DNA from: Paenibacillus agri | GTDB lineage: Bacteria; Bacillota; Bacilli; Paenibacillales; Paenibacillaceae | Assembly: GCF_013359945.1 (NCBI RefSeq) | Contig: NZ_JABWCS010000192.1 | Coordinates: 1 to 64,000 of the forward strand | Reading direction: 5' to 3' | DNA: 64,000 nt | Shown here: one piece after another, positions 20,030 to 28,279 of the stretch | Position numbering within the stretch: position 1 is the stretch's first letter | How the letters are laid out: each line of letters starts with the position of its first letter | Notes under the pieces: generated by a model | Told to the model about the DNA's origin: nothing | Databases searched by the model: none | Seen by the model: the letters and a program-made list of their open reading frames with translations, nothing else | Program-made: the position numbers and the translations under genes

Positions 20030-20521
20030 TTATGAACGGTCCTCTTCTAACTTCAGTTCTTTGGACATGGAGATGTCCGTAATGATGTATCCCATCTTCT
20101 TGTACAGTTCAAACGCCCGAGTATTCTGGCCGAACACATGCAGACCGATCTTGGTGACTCCCATCTTGCTTGCTTCTTCATCCAGTGCCTGCATAGTCAG
20201 TTTGCCGTAGCCTTTGCCCTGATAGGGCTCAAAAATGTAAATATCATAGATGAAGGCTTCCCGCCCGCCGCGACCTTCGGTCACATTGAACCAGATATAC
20301 CCGATTGACTCCTCAACGTCCTCATGCACTACCGAATAAAGATACGCACCTTCTGTATGTAGTCCGCTTGGCAGAAAGCGGGTTATCGCTTCCTGTGACA
20401 GCTTAAGGGCATTATCCGGGTCCCAAGCTCCTGATTTCACCTTCTCAGCAGCATATTCCCTGGTGGATTGGCTTAAAAAGAATTGAAAGGTCGACTCGTC
20501 CATTTGAAGAAGTTTGATCAT
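20030..20521 (-). CDS. GNAT family N-acetyltransferase
   Basis: Acetyl-CoA-dependent acetyltransferase of unknown substrate. The acetyl-CoA loop is YQGKGYGKL (motif A), preceded by the beta-4 strand AFIYDIYIFEPY, and the C-terminal motif B region is NTRAFELYKKMGY. ATG 20521 (MIKLLQM, 163 residues) is preferred because AAGGAA lies 7 nt before it; a TTG six codons upstream is not supported. It follows fni by about 40 bp in the same direction and may be transcribed with it, though no carotenoid role is implied. Confidence 0.85.
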   Translation of the reverse strand: MIKLLQMDESTFQFFLSQSTREYAAEKVKSGAWDPDNALKLSQEAITRFLPSGLHTEGAYLYSVVHEDVEESIGYIWFNVTEGRGGREAFIYDIYIFEPYQGKGYGKLTMQALDEEASKMGVTKIGLHVFGQNTRAFELYKKMGYIITDISMSKELKLEEDRS

Positions 20522-20561
20522 ATCATTATTCCTTCCCAAAATCAGTATTCTTGGTCACAGC

Positions 20562-21698
20562 CTATTTTCTCAGCAAGCGGGGTGTACTTCGTAGCGTGTT
20601 TAGATCAGGTGCGCCAATACCGAACATTGCAGTGCACAGCTCCAGCTCCACCTGAGCCAGTGCATTGTCCAGCGCGGTCTCCGACTCTACAGCAGGGCCA
20701 AGCAGGTTGCGGCCAAAGCCCGCTAGATCAGCGCCCAGTGCCAGCGCCTTGGCTGCATCCACACCGTGCCTTAGTCCACCGCTGCCAATCAAAGCTCCTT
20801 GGGGAGCGGCAGCCCGGACATCGGCGATACTTTCAGCCGTAGGAATGCCCCAATCGGCAAAAGCTTCCGCCGCGGCCCGCCGCACAGGATCGATGCTACG
20901 GAACTTCTCGACCTGACTCCAGGAGGTTCCGCCAGCTCCCGCCACATCGATGAAGGCCGCCCCGGCATTGTACAACCGGACTGCGGTCTCGCCATCGATG
21001 CCCCAGCCCACCTCTTTGATGCCAACCGGTACCCCAAGTTCCCGGCAGAGCCTCTCAATCTTCGGCAGCAGCCCAGCGAATCCGGTGTTCCCTTCCGGCT
21101 GGAATACCTCCTGAAGGCCGTTCAAGTGCAATACCAGCCAATCTGCTCCGGCAATCTCCACGGCCCGCCGGCATTCATCCACACCAAACCCGTACGATAA
21201 CTGCACAGCTCCAATATTAGCAATGACCGGAATGCCAGGCGCCTTGTCCCGTACACGGAAGGTCGACGCCAGCTCGGAACGTTCCACAGCGGCCCGGACT
21301 GATCCTACGCCAAGGCACCAGCCACGCCGCTCGGCCGCTTCGGCCAGCCGGTCATTGATGGCGCCGGTAGCAGCGCTGCCCCCGGTCATGGAGCTGATCA
21401 GCAGCGGGGTGCGCAGCTTTTTGCCCAGAAATACAGTGTCCAGAGAAATGTCTTCAAAATTAAGCTCGGGAAGGGCATTATGCCGGAAGCGGTAATCATC
21501 AAAACCTGTCGTAATTCCATTCCCTCCGACCTCTTCATTGAGGCAAAGGCGTACATGTTCGATTTTACGTTCTCCTGTTGTGGATGACGGCAGCAAAGAC
21601 TCAGAGGCCAGAGCATTTAATGTCTGCGGCTCTCTTGATCGGTTGTCACCTGACCTGCCATCCCTCCCGGTCGGCATATTCTGTGGTGTATGATTCAT
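20562..21698 (-). CDS. fni: Type 2 isopentenyl-diphosphate delta-isomerase
   Basis: FMN- and NAD(P)H-dependent enzyme that interconverts IPP and DMAPP, setting the supply of C15 precursors for carotenoids. Family motifs are RKIEHVRLCLNE (substrate-binding N-terminus), LLISSMTGGSA (FMN), NIGAVQL, KEVGWGI and GSGGLRHGVDAAKALALGA (FMN phosphate loop). The first 40 residues are an extra, low-conservation extension. GGAGG lies 8 nt before ATG 21698. It lies at the downstream end of the crt operon but, unlike the crt genes, is separated from crtP by 146 bp that contain a likely promoter. Confidence 0.95.
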   Translation of the reverse strand: MNHTPQNMPTGRDGRSGDNRSREPQTLNALASESLLPSSTTGERKIEHVRLCLNEEVGGNGITTGFDDYRFRHNALPELNFEDISLDTVFLGKKLRTPLLISSMTGGSAATGAINDRLAEAAERRGWCLGVGSVRAAVERSELASTFRVRDKAPGIPVIANIGAVQLSYGFGVDECRRAVEIAGADWLVLHLNGLQEVFQPEGNTGFAGLLPKIERLCRELGVPVGIKEVGWGIDGETAVRLYNAGAAFIDVAGAGGTSWSQVEKFRSIDPVRRAAAEAFADWGIPTAESIADVRAAAPQGALIGSGGLRHGVDAAKALALGADLAGFGRNLLGPAVESETALDNALAQVELELCTAMFGIGAPDLNTLRSTPRLLRK

Positions 21699-21788
21699 TC
21701 GGTCTTCCTCCGTTCCCGGCCCTCTATTCTACCTCTGCAGAAGAGTAGCCATCCTCTCCTTAGTCGGTTCATTTTGGCAATATGCTTC

Positions 21789-21797
21789 ATTATAACA
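21789..21797 (-). promoter_or_regulatory. Probable extended -10 promoter of fni
   Basis: On the minus strand TGTTATAAT contains a perfect TATAAT (21789-21794) with an upstream TG, about 90 bp before fni and inside the gap after crtP. There is no clear -35. It would allow light-independent expression of fni, which is needed for all isoprenoids. Confidence 0.5.
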
Positions 21798-21844
21798 CAA
21801 CTTCTCAAAGGAACTTACAATGCCATCCATCTCTCTCTGAAAGC

Positions 21845-23320
21845 TTAGGCTCTGCTGGCAATGTGTTCGCCCACCAGCCGCCCTGACAGTGAAACGACAG
21901 GCGTCCCGCCTCCGGGATGCGTCGTGCCTCCCACATACCATAGCCCTTGCACATCCGGGGAACGGTTACCTGGTCTTAGAAAGGTCTGACGTGCGGAATT
22001 GGAAGAAATCCCATAAATCGCTCCCCTGTGCGCAAGTGTATCCCTCTGGATATCCTGAGGCGTGTAATGGAGCAATACTTCCGACTGACTCAGACCGGCA
22101 ATGCCGTGGCCTGCAAGTGTATTGAAGATGCGTTCTCGGTATGACAACGATTCCTCTTCCCAGAGACAGGCATCATTTATATAAGGCGCATTGGCCAAGA
22201 TAAACAGGTTGCTCCCTCCTGCAGGCGCCATACCCGTCTCCGAATAACCGGAATGGCAGACGTAAACGGCCGGATTCTGCGGTGGACGCTTCTCATCAAA
22301 GATCGCCTGAAATTCCAATTCATACTGTTCGGGAAAAAATACTGTATGGTGCCGCAGCACATCGTATTGCCGGGATACCCCGGCAAGTGTCACAAAGCCC
22401 GATAGGGATGGCTCGTACCCGGCTATTTTTCGATCGTTCATGTGCGGACGACTGACTTCCGGCAGCAGCAGACGGTTCATGCTGAGTACATCGCCGCCGA
22501 CAATAACTGTCGATGCCGGATAAAAGCCGGAAGAAGTCTCAATCCCCTTCACGACTCCGTTCAAGACTGATAAGTCAGTGGCTTCAGTGCCTGTAATGAT
22601 CTCCACTCCCATCCGCTCGGAAAGAGCAAGAAGTCCCTCTATCAGTTGATAGGTGCCGCCTCGCACGCCATACACGCCCTTCTGCCCCTCCAAATAAGCC
22701 AGCATTGCGAAAATTGCAGGAGAACGATAGGGAGAAGAGCCTACATAAGTAGCATAACGCCCCAACATCGCAAGGGTATGGGGATGGCTGAAATAACGCA
22801 ACAGTAGCTTCTGCAGCGTGAGGAACGGCTTTACACGCAGCAGACCCTTGATTAGGGAGGGGGACATTTTATCCCGCCAGGAGAGGAGAAGACGGTTCAG
22901 AAACTCCTTTTCGCTCAGTCTGTACATAACAGCGGCTTCTTCCAGAAAATCGCTATAGCGTGCGGCATCCCGAGGACTGTATGCATTGATCTGTGCCTTC
23001 ATGAACTCGATATCCCTGGAGAAATCCACAACTGTTCCGTCATAAAAAACATTTCGTGTGCGTGGCTCTAATTCATACAGTTGGACGTAGTCTTCCATGT
23101 CCACACCTGCCAATTCATATAGGGAACGGAATACACCTGGCATCGTAATCGTACTTGGCCCCCGGTCAAACGTGTACCCGTCCGATTCAATACGTTGCAG
23201 CTTGCCACCAGGCCGATCCTGCCGCTCAAGCACCTGAACTTCCCAACCCTTGGAAGCTAGCGTTATGGCACATGATAAACCGCCAAAGCCCGCGCCAATA
23301 ATGACAGCTTTCCGTTTCAT
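21845..23320 (-). CDS. crtP: CrtP-like diaponeurosporene oxidase/oxygenase
   Basis: FAD enzyme of the CrtN/CrtI superfamily, expected to oxidise the terminal methyl of a C30 carotene to the aldehyde. The N-terminal dinucleotide fold is VIIGAGFGGLSCAITLASKG. Family-specific stretches resemble staphylococcal CrtP: YVGSSPYRSPAIFAML, HRGAIYGISSN and the FAD end motif GGTTHPGGGTPVVSLSG. AAAGGGAGG lies 8 nt before ATG 23320, whose ATGA overlaps the stop of the glycosyltransferase by 4 bp. No aldehyde dehydrogenase is encoded nearby, so acid formation would need this enzyme or a gene elsewhere. Confidence 0.85.
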   Translation of the reverse strand: MKRKAVIIGAGFGGLSCAITLASKGWEVQVLERQDRPGGKLQRIESDGYTFDRGPSTITMPGVFRSLYELAGVDMEDYVQLYELEPRTRNVFYDGTVVDFSRDIEFMKAQINAYSPRDAARYSDFLEEAAVMYRLSEKEFLNRLLLSWRDKMSPSLIKGLLRVKPFLTLQKLLLRYFSHPHTLAMLGRYATYVGSSPYRSPAIFAMLAYLEGQKGVYGVRGGTYQLIEGLLALSERMGVEIITGTEATDLSVLNGVVKGIETSSGFYPASTVIVGGDVLSMNRLLLPEVSRPHMNDRKIAGYEPSLSGFVTLAGVSRQYDVLRHHTVFFPEQYELEFQAIFDEKRPPQNPAVYVCHSGYSETGMAPAGGSNLFILANAPYINDACLWEEESLSYRERIFNTLAGHGIAGLSQSEVLLHYTPQDIQRDTLAHRGAIYGISSNSARQTFLRPGNRSPDVQGLWYVGGTTHPGGGTPVVSLSGRLVGEHIASRA

Positions 23321-24468
23321 GGATAACGCCTCCCTTTCCATTCATAACCTCGGCCCGGCAAGCTTCCCCGCCAAGAGGCGATAGAGATGCCCACCAGACA
23401 GAGAATACTCACCGGCATCAGGAGACACAACCAAGACGGCTGCTTGCCGGAGCCATCACTAACTCTCTTGATCGCCATCCCTGTCATCATGCCTCCCGCA
23501 GACCATAACATAGCCGTCCCGCATCCTTCAGCAATTGCGAAAACAAGCATCACGGGCGGCATTACATATAACAGGATGTAAAATACCAGGATTGCCAGAA
23601 GCAGCAATGGACGACGGCCCAGACCATCATAAATATTTTTACGATAGCCATTCCAGACCTCCCGGGCATTATGATACATTCGCATGTCGGTGTAATCGGT
23701 TATATCCGTCAGCGTGACTGGATTTCCACTTCTTTTAACAGCGCGTGCCAACGCCATGTCATCTACCAGTTCAGTGCGAATTCCAGCGTGGCCCCCGGCG
23801 TCACCATAGGTCTCCCTATGTATGAGCATGAATCCACCGTGTGCAGCTACAAATCGGGGATCACCGGATCCCCTGACAAGTGGAAGCGGTAAATGGCAGA
23901 GAATGGTGAAGTTCATCAACGGTACTATCAGTCTTTCAAGCCAGCTGACGGTAGTCTGCCGTGGAAACCCAGTGATAAGCCCGCAGCCCTGCCCCCTGGC
24001 TGTCGTTAGCGCCGCCATCAGCGCGCCGGGCCGGAGTCTTATATCTGCATCGAGAAACAGCAGCCACTCCCCTCTCGCCGCCTCTGCAAGCTGGGCACAG
24101 GCATGGGATTTGCCCAGCCATCCTGAAGGGAGCGGTTGTCCGGCCAGCACCCTGACCCTGCCCTGACCGGCATCACGCGCGACATCGGCCGTTCCATCAG
24201 TAGAACTGTCATCCAGCACTAGAATTTCTGTATCGGGGGGAAGTCCGCAATTGAGAACAGACTCCAGACAAGGCCCGATGTTGGTGGCTTCATCACGGGC
24301 CGGGATCAAGATTGACAACTCCAAACCTTGAGCCTTGTAATTAGAACGCTGCCGTGACCTAATATTACGTGTCGTAACGCCGAGCTTCGGAAATCGAGAG
24401 ATGTTCCATACCGCAAAGATACCTTGGAATACCAAGATGGCCATCAGGAGCTGCAGAAACTGAATCAT
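23317..24468 (-). CDS. crtQ: CrtQ-like family 2 glycosyltransferase
   Basis: Membrane-bound glycosyltransferase, expected to attach glucose to the carotenoic acid as in staphyloxanthin synthesis. One N-terminal membrane helix is followed by the GT-A domain with LSILIPARDEATNI, LVLDDSSTDGT and the DxD-type FLDADIR; TELVDDMALARAV holds the acceptor-side acid. Two or three hydrophobic helices form the C-terminus. ATG 24468 overlaps the acyltransferase stop by 4 bp (ATGA) and has GGGGAAAA before it; this start gives 383 residues. Confidence 0.87.
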   Translation of the reverse strand: MIQFLQLLMAILVFQGIFAVWNISRFPKLGVTTRNIRSRQRSNYKAQGLELSILIPARDEATNIGPCLESVLNCGLPPDTEILVLDDSSTDGTADVARDAGQGRVRVLAGQPLPSGWLGKSHACAQLAEAARGEWLLFLDADIRLRPGALMAALTTARGQGCGLITGFPRQTTVSWLERLIVPLMNFTILCHLPLPLVRGSGDPRFVAAHGGFMLIHRETYGDAGGHAGIRTELVDDMALARAVKRSGNPVTLTDITDYTDMRMYHNAREVWNGYRKNIYDGLGRRPLLLLAILVFYILLYVMPPVMLVFAIAEGCGTAMLWSAGGMMTGMAIKRVSDGSGKQPSWLCLLMPVSILCLVGISIASWRGSLPGRGYEWKGRRYP

Positions 24469-25205
24469 AGTTTTCCCCGTTTCCCCAACACAGCATCGAA
24501 CCATTCGTTAGTAGACCTTCTACTCTTCACCAGAGGAGCGAACAGCTCTGGCACATGTCCGCCCTGTTCCTGAACCATCCCCCGATGAGCATCAAGCTGC
24601 CCCTCCAGCATCACCTGAAGTTGATCACGGATATCGTCCCGGTGCAGCGCCTTCCAGCTTCGATGCATCGGCTTCCCCACAAGCAGGGTGGCTTCCGGCT
24701 TGGAATGCTGGAACAGGCCATGGTACAGTGTGACGGGAACTACAACAGCTTCGGGGCAGAGCCGCAAGAGTAGCCCCACTCCGGACTTCAGCATCAGTGG
24801 CCGCTGCTCCAACGGTCGAATCTCACCTTCGGGGTAGATCCAGACCCTGCCGCCAGCTTGAAGCAGACCCGCTGAGTAACGCATAGATGCGCTAATTTCT
24901 CCCGGTCGACTAGCGTCGATGGAATACGCCCCGAGCTTGCGAAAAAAAGCATATTTGCGCAGCTGCTTCTCCTCCATCATAAAATAGTGATCGCCGCCCG
25001 TTAGCATTCGGGCGGCGTGATAGGCCAGCAGCCCATCCCACCAGGAGCTGTGGTTCATGATATAAAGAAGTGGCTTGCCGTCATAGCCCGGAGGCTCCAA
25101 CTGACCGGCAGAGCCAAAAAAGCGGAAGTGTCGGCGGATCAAATATAGGGCATTATAGTGATAAAACAGCTGATCAAATCTTTTGTGCTTTGTGGCTTCC
25201 AGCAT
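24465..25205 (-). CDS. PlsC-type acyltransferase, CrtO-like
   Basis: 1-acyl-glycerol-phosphate acyltransferase fold, here probably adding a fatty acid to the sugar of the glycosyl carotenoid. The catalytic H-x4-D motif is NHSSWWDG, and the substrate-binding PEGEIRP follows. ATG 25205 (246 residues, MLEATKHKRF) is supported by GGAAGGGAG at 8 nt, so the gene overlaps the end of the cruF-like gene by 32 bp. Staphylococcal CrtO does this step in staphyloxanthin synthesis but is not closely similar, so the role is inferred from family and operon. Confidence 0.8.
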   Translation of the reverse strand: MLEATKHKRFDQLFYHYNALYLIRRHFRFFGSAGQLEPPGYDGKPLLYIMNHSSWWDGLLAYHAARMLTGGDHYFMMEEKQLRKYAFFRKLGAYSIDASRPGEISASMRYSAGLLQAGGRVWIYPEGEIRPLEQRPLMLKSGVGLLLRLCPEAVVVPVTLYHGLFQHSKPEATLLVGKPMHRSWKALHRDDIRDQLQVMLEGQLDAHRGMVQEQGGHVPELFAPLVKSRRSTNEWFDAVLGKRGKL

Positions 25206-25947
25206 AACGCAGACTCCCTTCCGACAGTAGAATACCAATGACGGCTATCACTGTACAAAGTGGCAATCCTTCACGTGCCCCTAGCAGTCCGAACATTATA
25301 AGAATCGCCTGATACAGCCTCGTACCCAGCCGTCTGGCCTGGAATGTTACAGACTTCTGGGGAAGGGTTAGGGATAACATAGCGCCCACCATAAACCATC
25401 CTACAAAATTGCTGCCCGGGACACCATAAAATCCACCATCCGCATTCCAATGCCAGAAGCCTCTGGCATGGGCAACAGGATCAAGTACCAGATCCATGAG
25501 CACAGCCCAGAAGCCCACCTGATAAGCCCGGACAACAGTCAGCCGAACGCCGGACAACCCTAAATCTCGGGTGATCAAGAACGCATTAATTACAACAGCA
25601 ATCCAGGCAAAACCCAACGTAACAGGTACGCCATACAGTTGCGGACCCAGAATATCGGAATACACGTAGCTTCCGAACAACCTGCCGGAATGAACACCGA
25701 CCCATTCTACAGTCATTCCTCCAGTCCAAATCACAATGAAAGGTAGCCATCCCTTTACAAGCTGTCCTTTAATCACGGATTGGTCCGGCAACATTTTGGG
25801 CTTCCCCCGCTTCATAACATTGATAGCATAAAGAGCATAAAAAATAAGGAAGAGAGCATTGGAAAACTGTAATTGCCGCGGGACTTCAAACAGAAGCAAC
25901 AGCAGCGCACCTACGAAATACCACACCCAGAACAGATAGTGAATCAT
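25174..25947 (-). CDS. cruF: CruF-like carotenoid hydratase (DUF422 membrane protein)
   Basis: Integral membrane protein of 257 residues with about seven hydrophobic segments. Typical CruF/CrtC-like signatures are VEWVGVHSG, FGSYVYSDILGP, MDLVLDPVAHARGFWHW and FYGVPGSNFVGW, with acidic and histidine residues suited to hydrating a terminal double bond. Family members are annotated as carotenoid 1,2-hydratases (gamma-carotene hydroxylation) and, in Bacillus/Planococcus-type C30 clusters, are thought to hydrate the psi end. ATGA overlap with crtM. The exact reaction here is inferred. Confidence 0.82.
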   Translation of the reverse strand: MIHYLFWVWYFVGALLLLLFEVPRQLQFSNALFLIFYALYAINVMKRGKPKMLPDQSVIKGQLVKGWLPFIVIWTGGMTVEWVGVHSGRLFGSYVYSDILGPQLYGVPVTLGFAWIAVVINAFLITRDLGLSGVRLTVVRAYQVGFWAVLMDLVLDPVAHARGFWHWNADGGFYGVPGSNFVGWFMVGAMLSLTLPQKSVTFQARRLGTRLYQAILIMFGLLGAREGLPLCTVIAVIGILLSEGSLRYAGSHKAQKI

Positions 25948-26819
25948 CGGAATCCAGCCGCCGTTTCCTGTTCTCCCAATATTAATGCATAACGGGCTAG
26001 TGTCCGCTGAAAAATAAGCAGTTTGGATTCATCGCTGACATAGGCCCGGCGGCGGAAAACATCGTATCCACCAGCAGCTACACTATCCAAAATTCCGGCA
26101 TAATAAGCCGCCGCCAATTCCACAGCCAATCCGCTGGCAGGCGGGTAGGTTTCAATATTCTCCAACCCTTTTTGAAACCAGCCGAGCGCCACCTCTCTCA
26201 GCTCTTGGAGAACCGCTATAAACCGATCGTTCACCACACCCTGTGTCAGCTCTTTTTCGCTGTATCTATGTCGTTCCATAACCTCTAGTGGAATATATCG
26301 CCGTCTCCGCTCCAGATCTTCGCCTACGTCACGGATAATATTTACGAATTGCATCCCGATCCCCAAAGCGATGCCTGAAGCACGAACCCCATCGCCCCCG
26401 TCATCCCGAAGTACGGGCAGAAGCATCTCTCCAACAGTTCCTGCGACCAGATAGCAGTAAGACTCCAATTGCTCCAGCGTGTCATAATGGGTGAACACCA
26501 AATCCTTGAGTTGACCTTCCATTTGCAGCAGAAACGGCTCTTTCTTCAACTGCGGATAGCTCCGGAACAACCAGCGAATGGCCGGCCAAATGAAATGCCC
26601 TTCCGCCTGCTCCAGATGGAGAAAATGCTCACGAAGCTCATGAATACTATAAGGCGATTTGTCCGGCTCATCGACACTGTCGTCTATGAGCCGGCAAAAG
26701 GCGTATATGACATGCACCGCTTCCCGGCGTGGGCTAGGAAGTCCGGCAAAGGCCTTGTAAAATGAGGAAGATCCTTGCTTAATCATCTCTTCACATTGCT
26801 GCAATACACGTTCAATCAT
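25944..26819 (-). CDS. crtM: Squalene/phytoene synthase family enzyme, dehydrosqualene synthase CrtM
   Basis: Condenses two farnesyl diphosphates to 4,4'-diapophytoene, the first committed step of the C30 pathway. The two aspartate-rich motifs are D46-D-S-V-D50 and NIIRDVGEDLERRRRYIP, separated as in the family. YAFCRLIDD and the 291-residue length fit. A C40 phytoene synthase cannot be excluded on motif alone, but the CrtP- and CrtN-like neighbours favour C30. Start and stop both overlap neighbouring genes by 4 bp. Confidence 0.9.
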   Translation of the reverse strand: MIERVLQQCEEMIKQGSSSFYKAFAGLPSPRREAVHVIYAFCRLIDDSVDEPDKSPYSIHELREHFLHLEQAEGHFIWPAIRWLFRSYPQLKKEPFLLQMEGQLKDLVFTHYDTLEQLESYCYLVAGTVGEMLLPVLRDDGGDGVRASGIALGIGMQFVNIIRDVGEDLERRRRYIPLEVMERHRYSEKELTQGVVNDRFIAVLQELREVALGWFQKGLENIETYPPASGLAVELAAAYYAGILDSVAAGGYDVFRRRAYVSDESKLLIFQRTLARYALILGEQETAAGFR

Positions 26820-28279
26820 GAGTTCATCTCCTTTAGCAATTCATGAACCGCCAGCTTTGCACCTTGCATGACTATTGGCACGCCACCACCGGGGTGAACG
26901 GATGCTCCGGCAGCATACAAACCCTTAATGGGATAAGGCTGCGATTGTGGACGGAATACACCGGACTGCGATAGTAAGGGCGCGATGCCGAAGCTCCCGC
27001 CTCCGTACATACCCTCTTTCTGTGCATCAGCTGGTGTGCGGACCTTACGCCATACCATGCTGGCTGCAAGCCCGGGAAAACCGCGCTTCTCTGCGTCGGC
27101 AAGCACTTGAGAGGCCACACGTTCTGCGGCCGTCTCCCAATCCACTCCTGAGGCAGACGGAACAGGCACCAGAAAATACAGCACACTCTCTTCAGGCGGA
27201 GCGGCACTTTCATCCAGCGCCACCGGATTAAAAACATAATAAGAAGGATCTCGGGGAATACGCCCATCGTGGAATAACTCCTGTAGACTGGCATTCAGAC
27301 TATCTGGGAGAAAGAATTGATGTGTCAGCGATTCCTCCCATCGCCTGGAAGCCCCCACGTAGATTAGCAGACAGCCCGAAGAAGGGGTATATGTGACTGG
27401 AGGCCGTTTACGCCGCCGGGCTTTCGGTGGCAGGAGCTCATCCAGGTACGGAAAATCTCCGTTATACAAAACGGCATCATACGACAGAGACTCCCCTTTC
27501 ACCACTACCCCCTCACAGCGACCCTCTTGAACTGTTAGGGACTCTACCTCGGTATCCAGATGCACACTTACGCCCCGGCGTTCCAGTTCGCGGGCCATTA
27601 TTCTCGGCAGTTCGCCATAGCCGCCCTTCAGCATCCACACGCCGAAGGCATGCTCAGCATAAGGAAGCATCGTGTAGATGCCAGGGGTCTGGGAGGGTGC
27701 ACCGCCTATATACAAACTTTGCAGAGAATACGCATCCTTCATTTCCTCACTGGAAAAATATTGTCCTACCGTTTCCCTCAAATTCTTATAGGCTCGCAGT
27801 CGGGCCATCAGCGCCAGATTCCTGGGACTGAAGAAGGCTCTGTGAGACTTGAAGTTCCGTTCCAGAAAAGAAGACTTGCCCTGCGGATACAAATTGGACA
27901 TCGTCTGCATGAATCGTATAAATCCCTTGCTTTGGCCAGGAAACGTCTTTTCTATTTCTGCTGCCTGTTCTTCTAATCCGTTAACCTTGGTCAGTACTTG
28001 ACCGCTCTTAAAATGAATGCGATATAACGGATCACAGCGCAACAGCTCGATGCTCTCCTGTGGAAGGCCCCCCTCCTCCAGAATGCCCAGCAGCATCTCC
28101 GGAAGAAGAACAATGGTTGGCCCCCGGTCGATTCGGTACGGACCCTCCTCTTCAAAAACCACCCGTCCGCCGACCTGCGACGCGCGTTCGAATAACGTTA
28201 CTTCTTCACCATGCTGGCTGAGCAGCAGCGCTGCTGTGAGCCCACCGATTCCGCTGCCAACGATTGCGATCCGGCTCAC
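26816..28279 (-). CDS. crtN: CrtN-like diapophytoene desaturase
   Basis: FAD-dependent desaturase of the CrtI/CrtN superfamily introducing conjugated double bonds into diapophytoene. The N-terminal fold is IAIVGSGIGGLTAALLLSQ and the FAD end motif is GASVHPGGGVPIVMQGAKLA. The central LYIGGAPSQTPGIYTMLPYAEHAFGVW region (core LYIGGAPSQTPGIY) resembles staphylococcal CrtN. The start is GTG 28279, in a GTGA overlap with the upstream desaturase; the stop overlaps crtM. Which of the two CrtN-like proteins does which oxidation step cannot be fixed by reading alone. Confidence 0.82.
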   Translation of the reverse strand: MSRIAIVGSGIGGLTAALLLSQHGEEVTLFERASQVGGRVVFEEEGPYRIDRGPTIVLLPEMLLGILEEGGLPQESIELLRCDPLYRIHFKSGQVLTKVNGLEEQAAEIEKTFPGQSKGFIRFMQTMSNLYPQGKSSFLERNFKSHRAFFSPRNLALMARLRAYKNLRETVGQYFSSEEMKDAYSLQSLYIGGAPSQTPGIYTMLPYAEHAFGVWMLKGGYGELPRIMARELERRGVSVHLDTEVESLTVQEGRCEGVVVKGESLSYDAVLYNGDFPYLDELLPPKARRRKRPPVTYTPSSGCLLIYVGASRRWEESLTHQFFLPDSLNASLQELFHDGRIPRDPSYYVFNPVALDESAAPPEESVLYFLVPVPSASGVDWETAAERVASQVLADAEKRGFPGLAASMVWRKVRTPADAQKEGMYGGGSFGIAPLLSQSGVFRPQSQPYPIKGLYAAGASVHPGGGVPIVMQGAKLAVHELLKEMNS

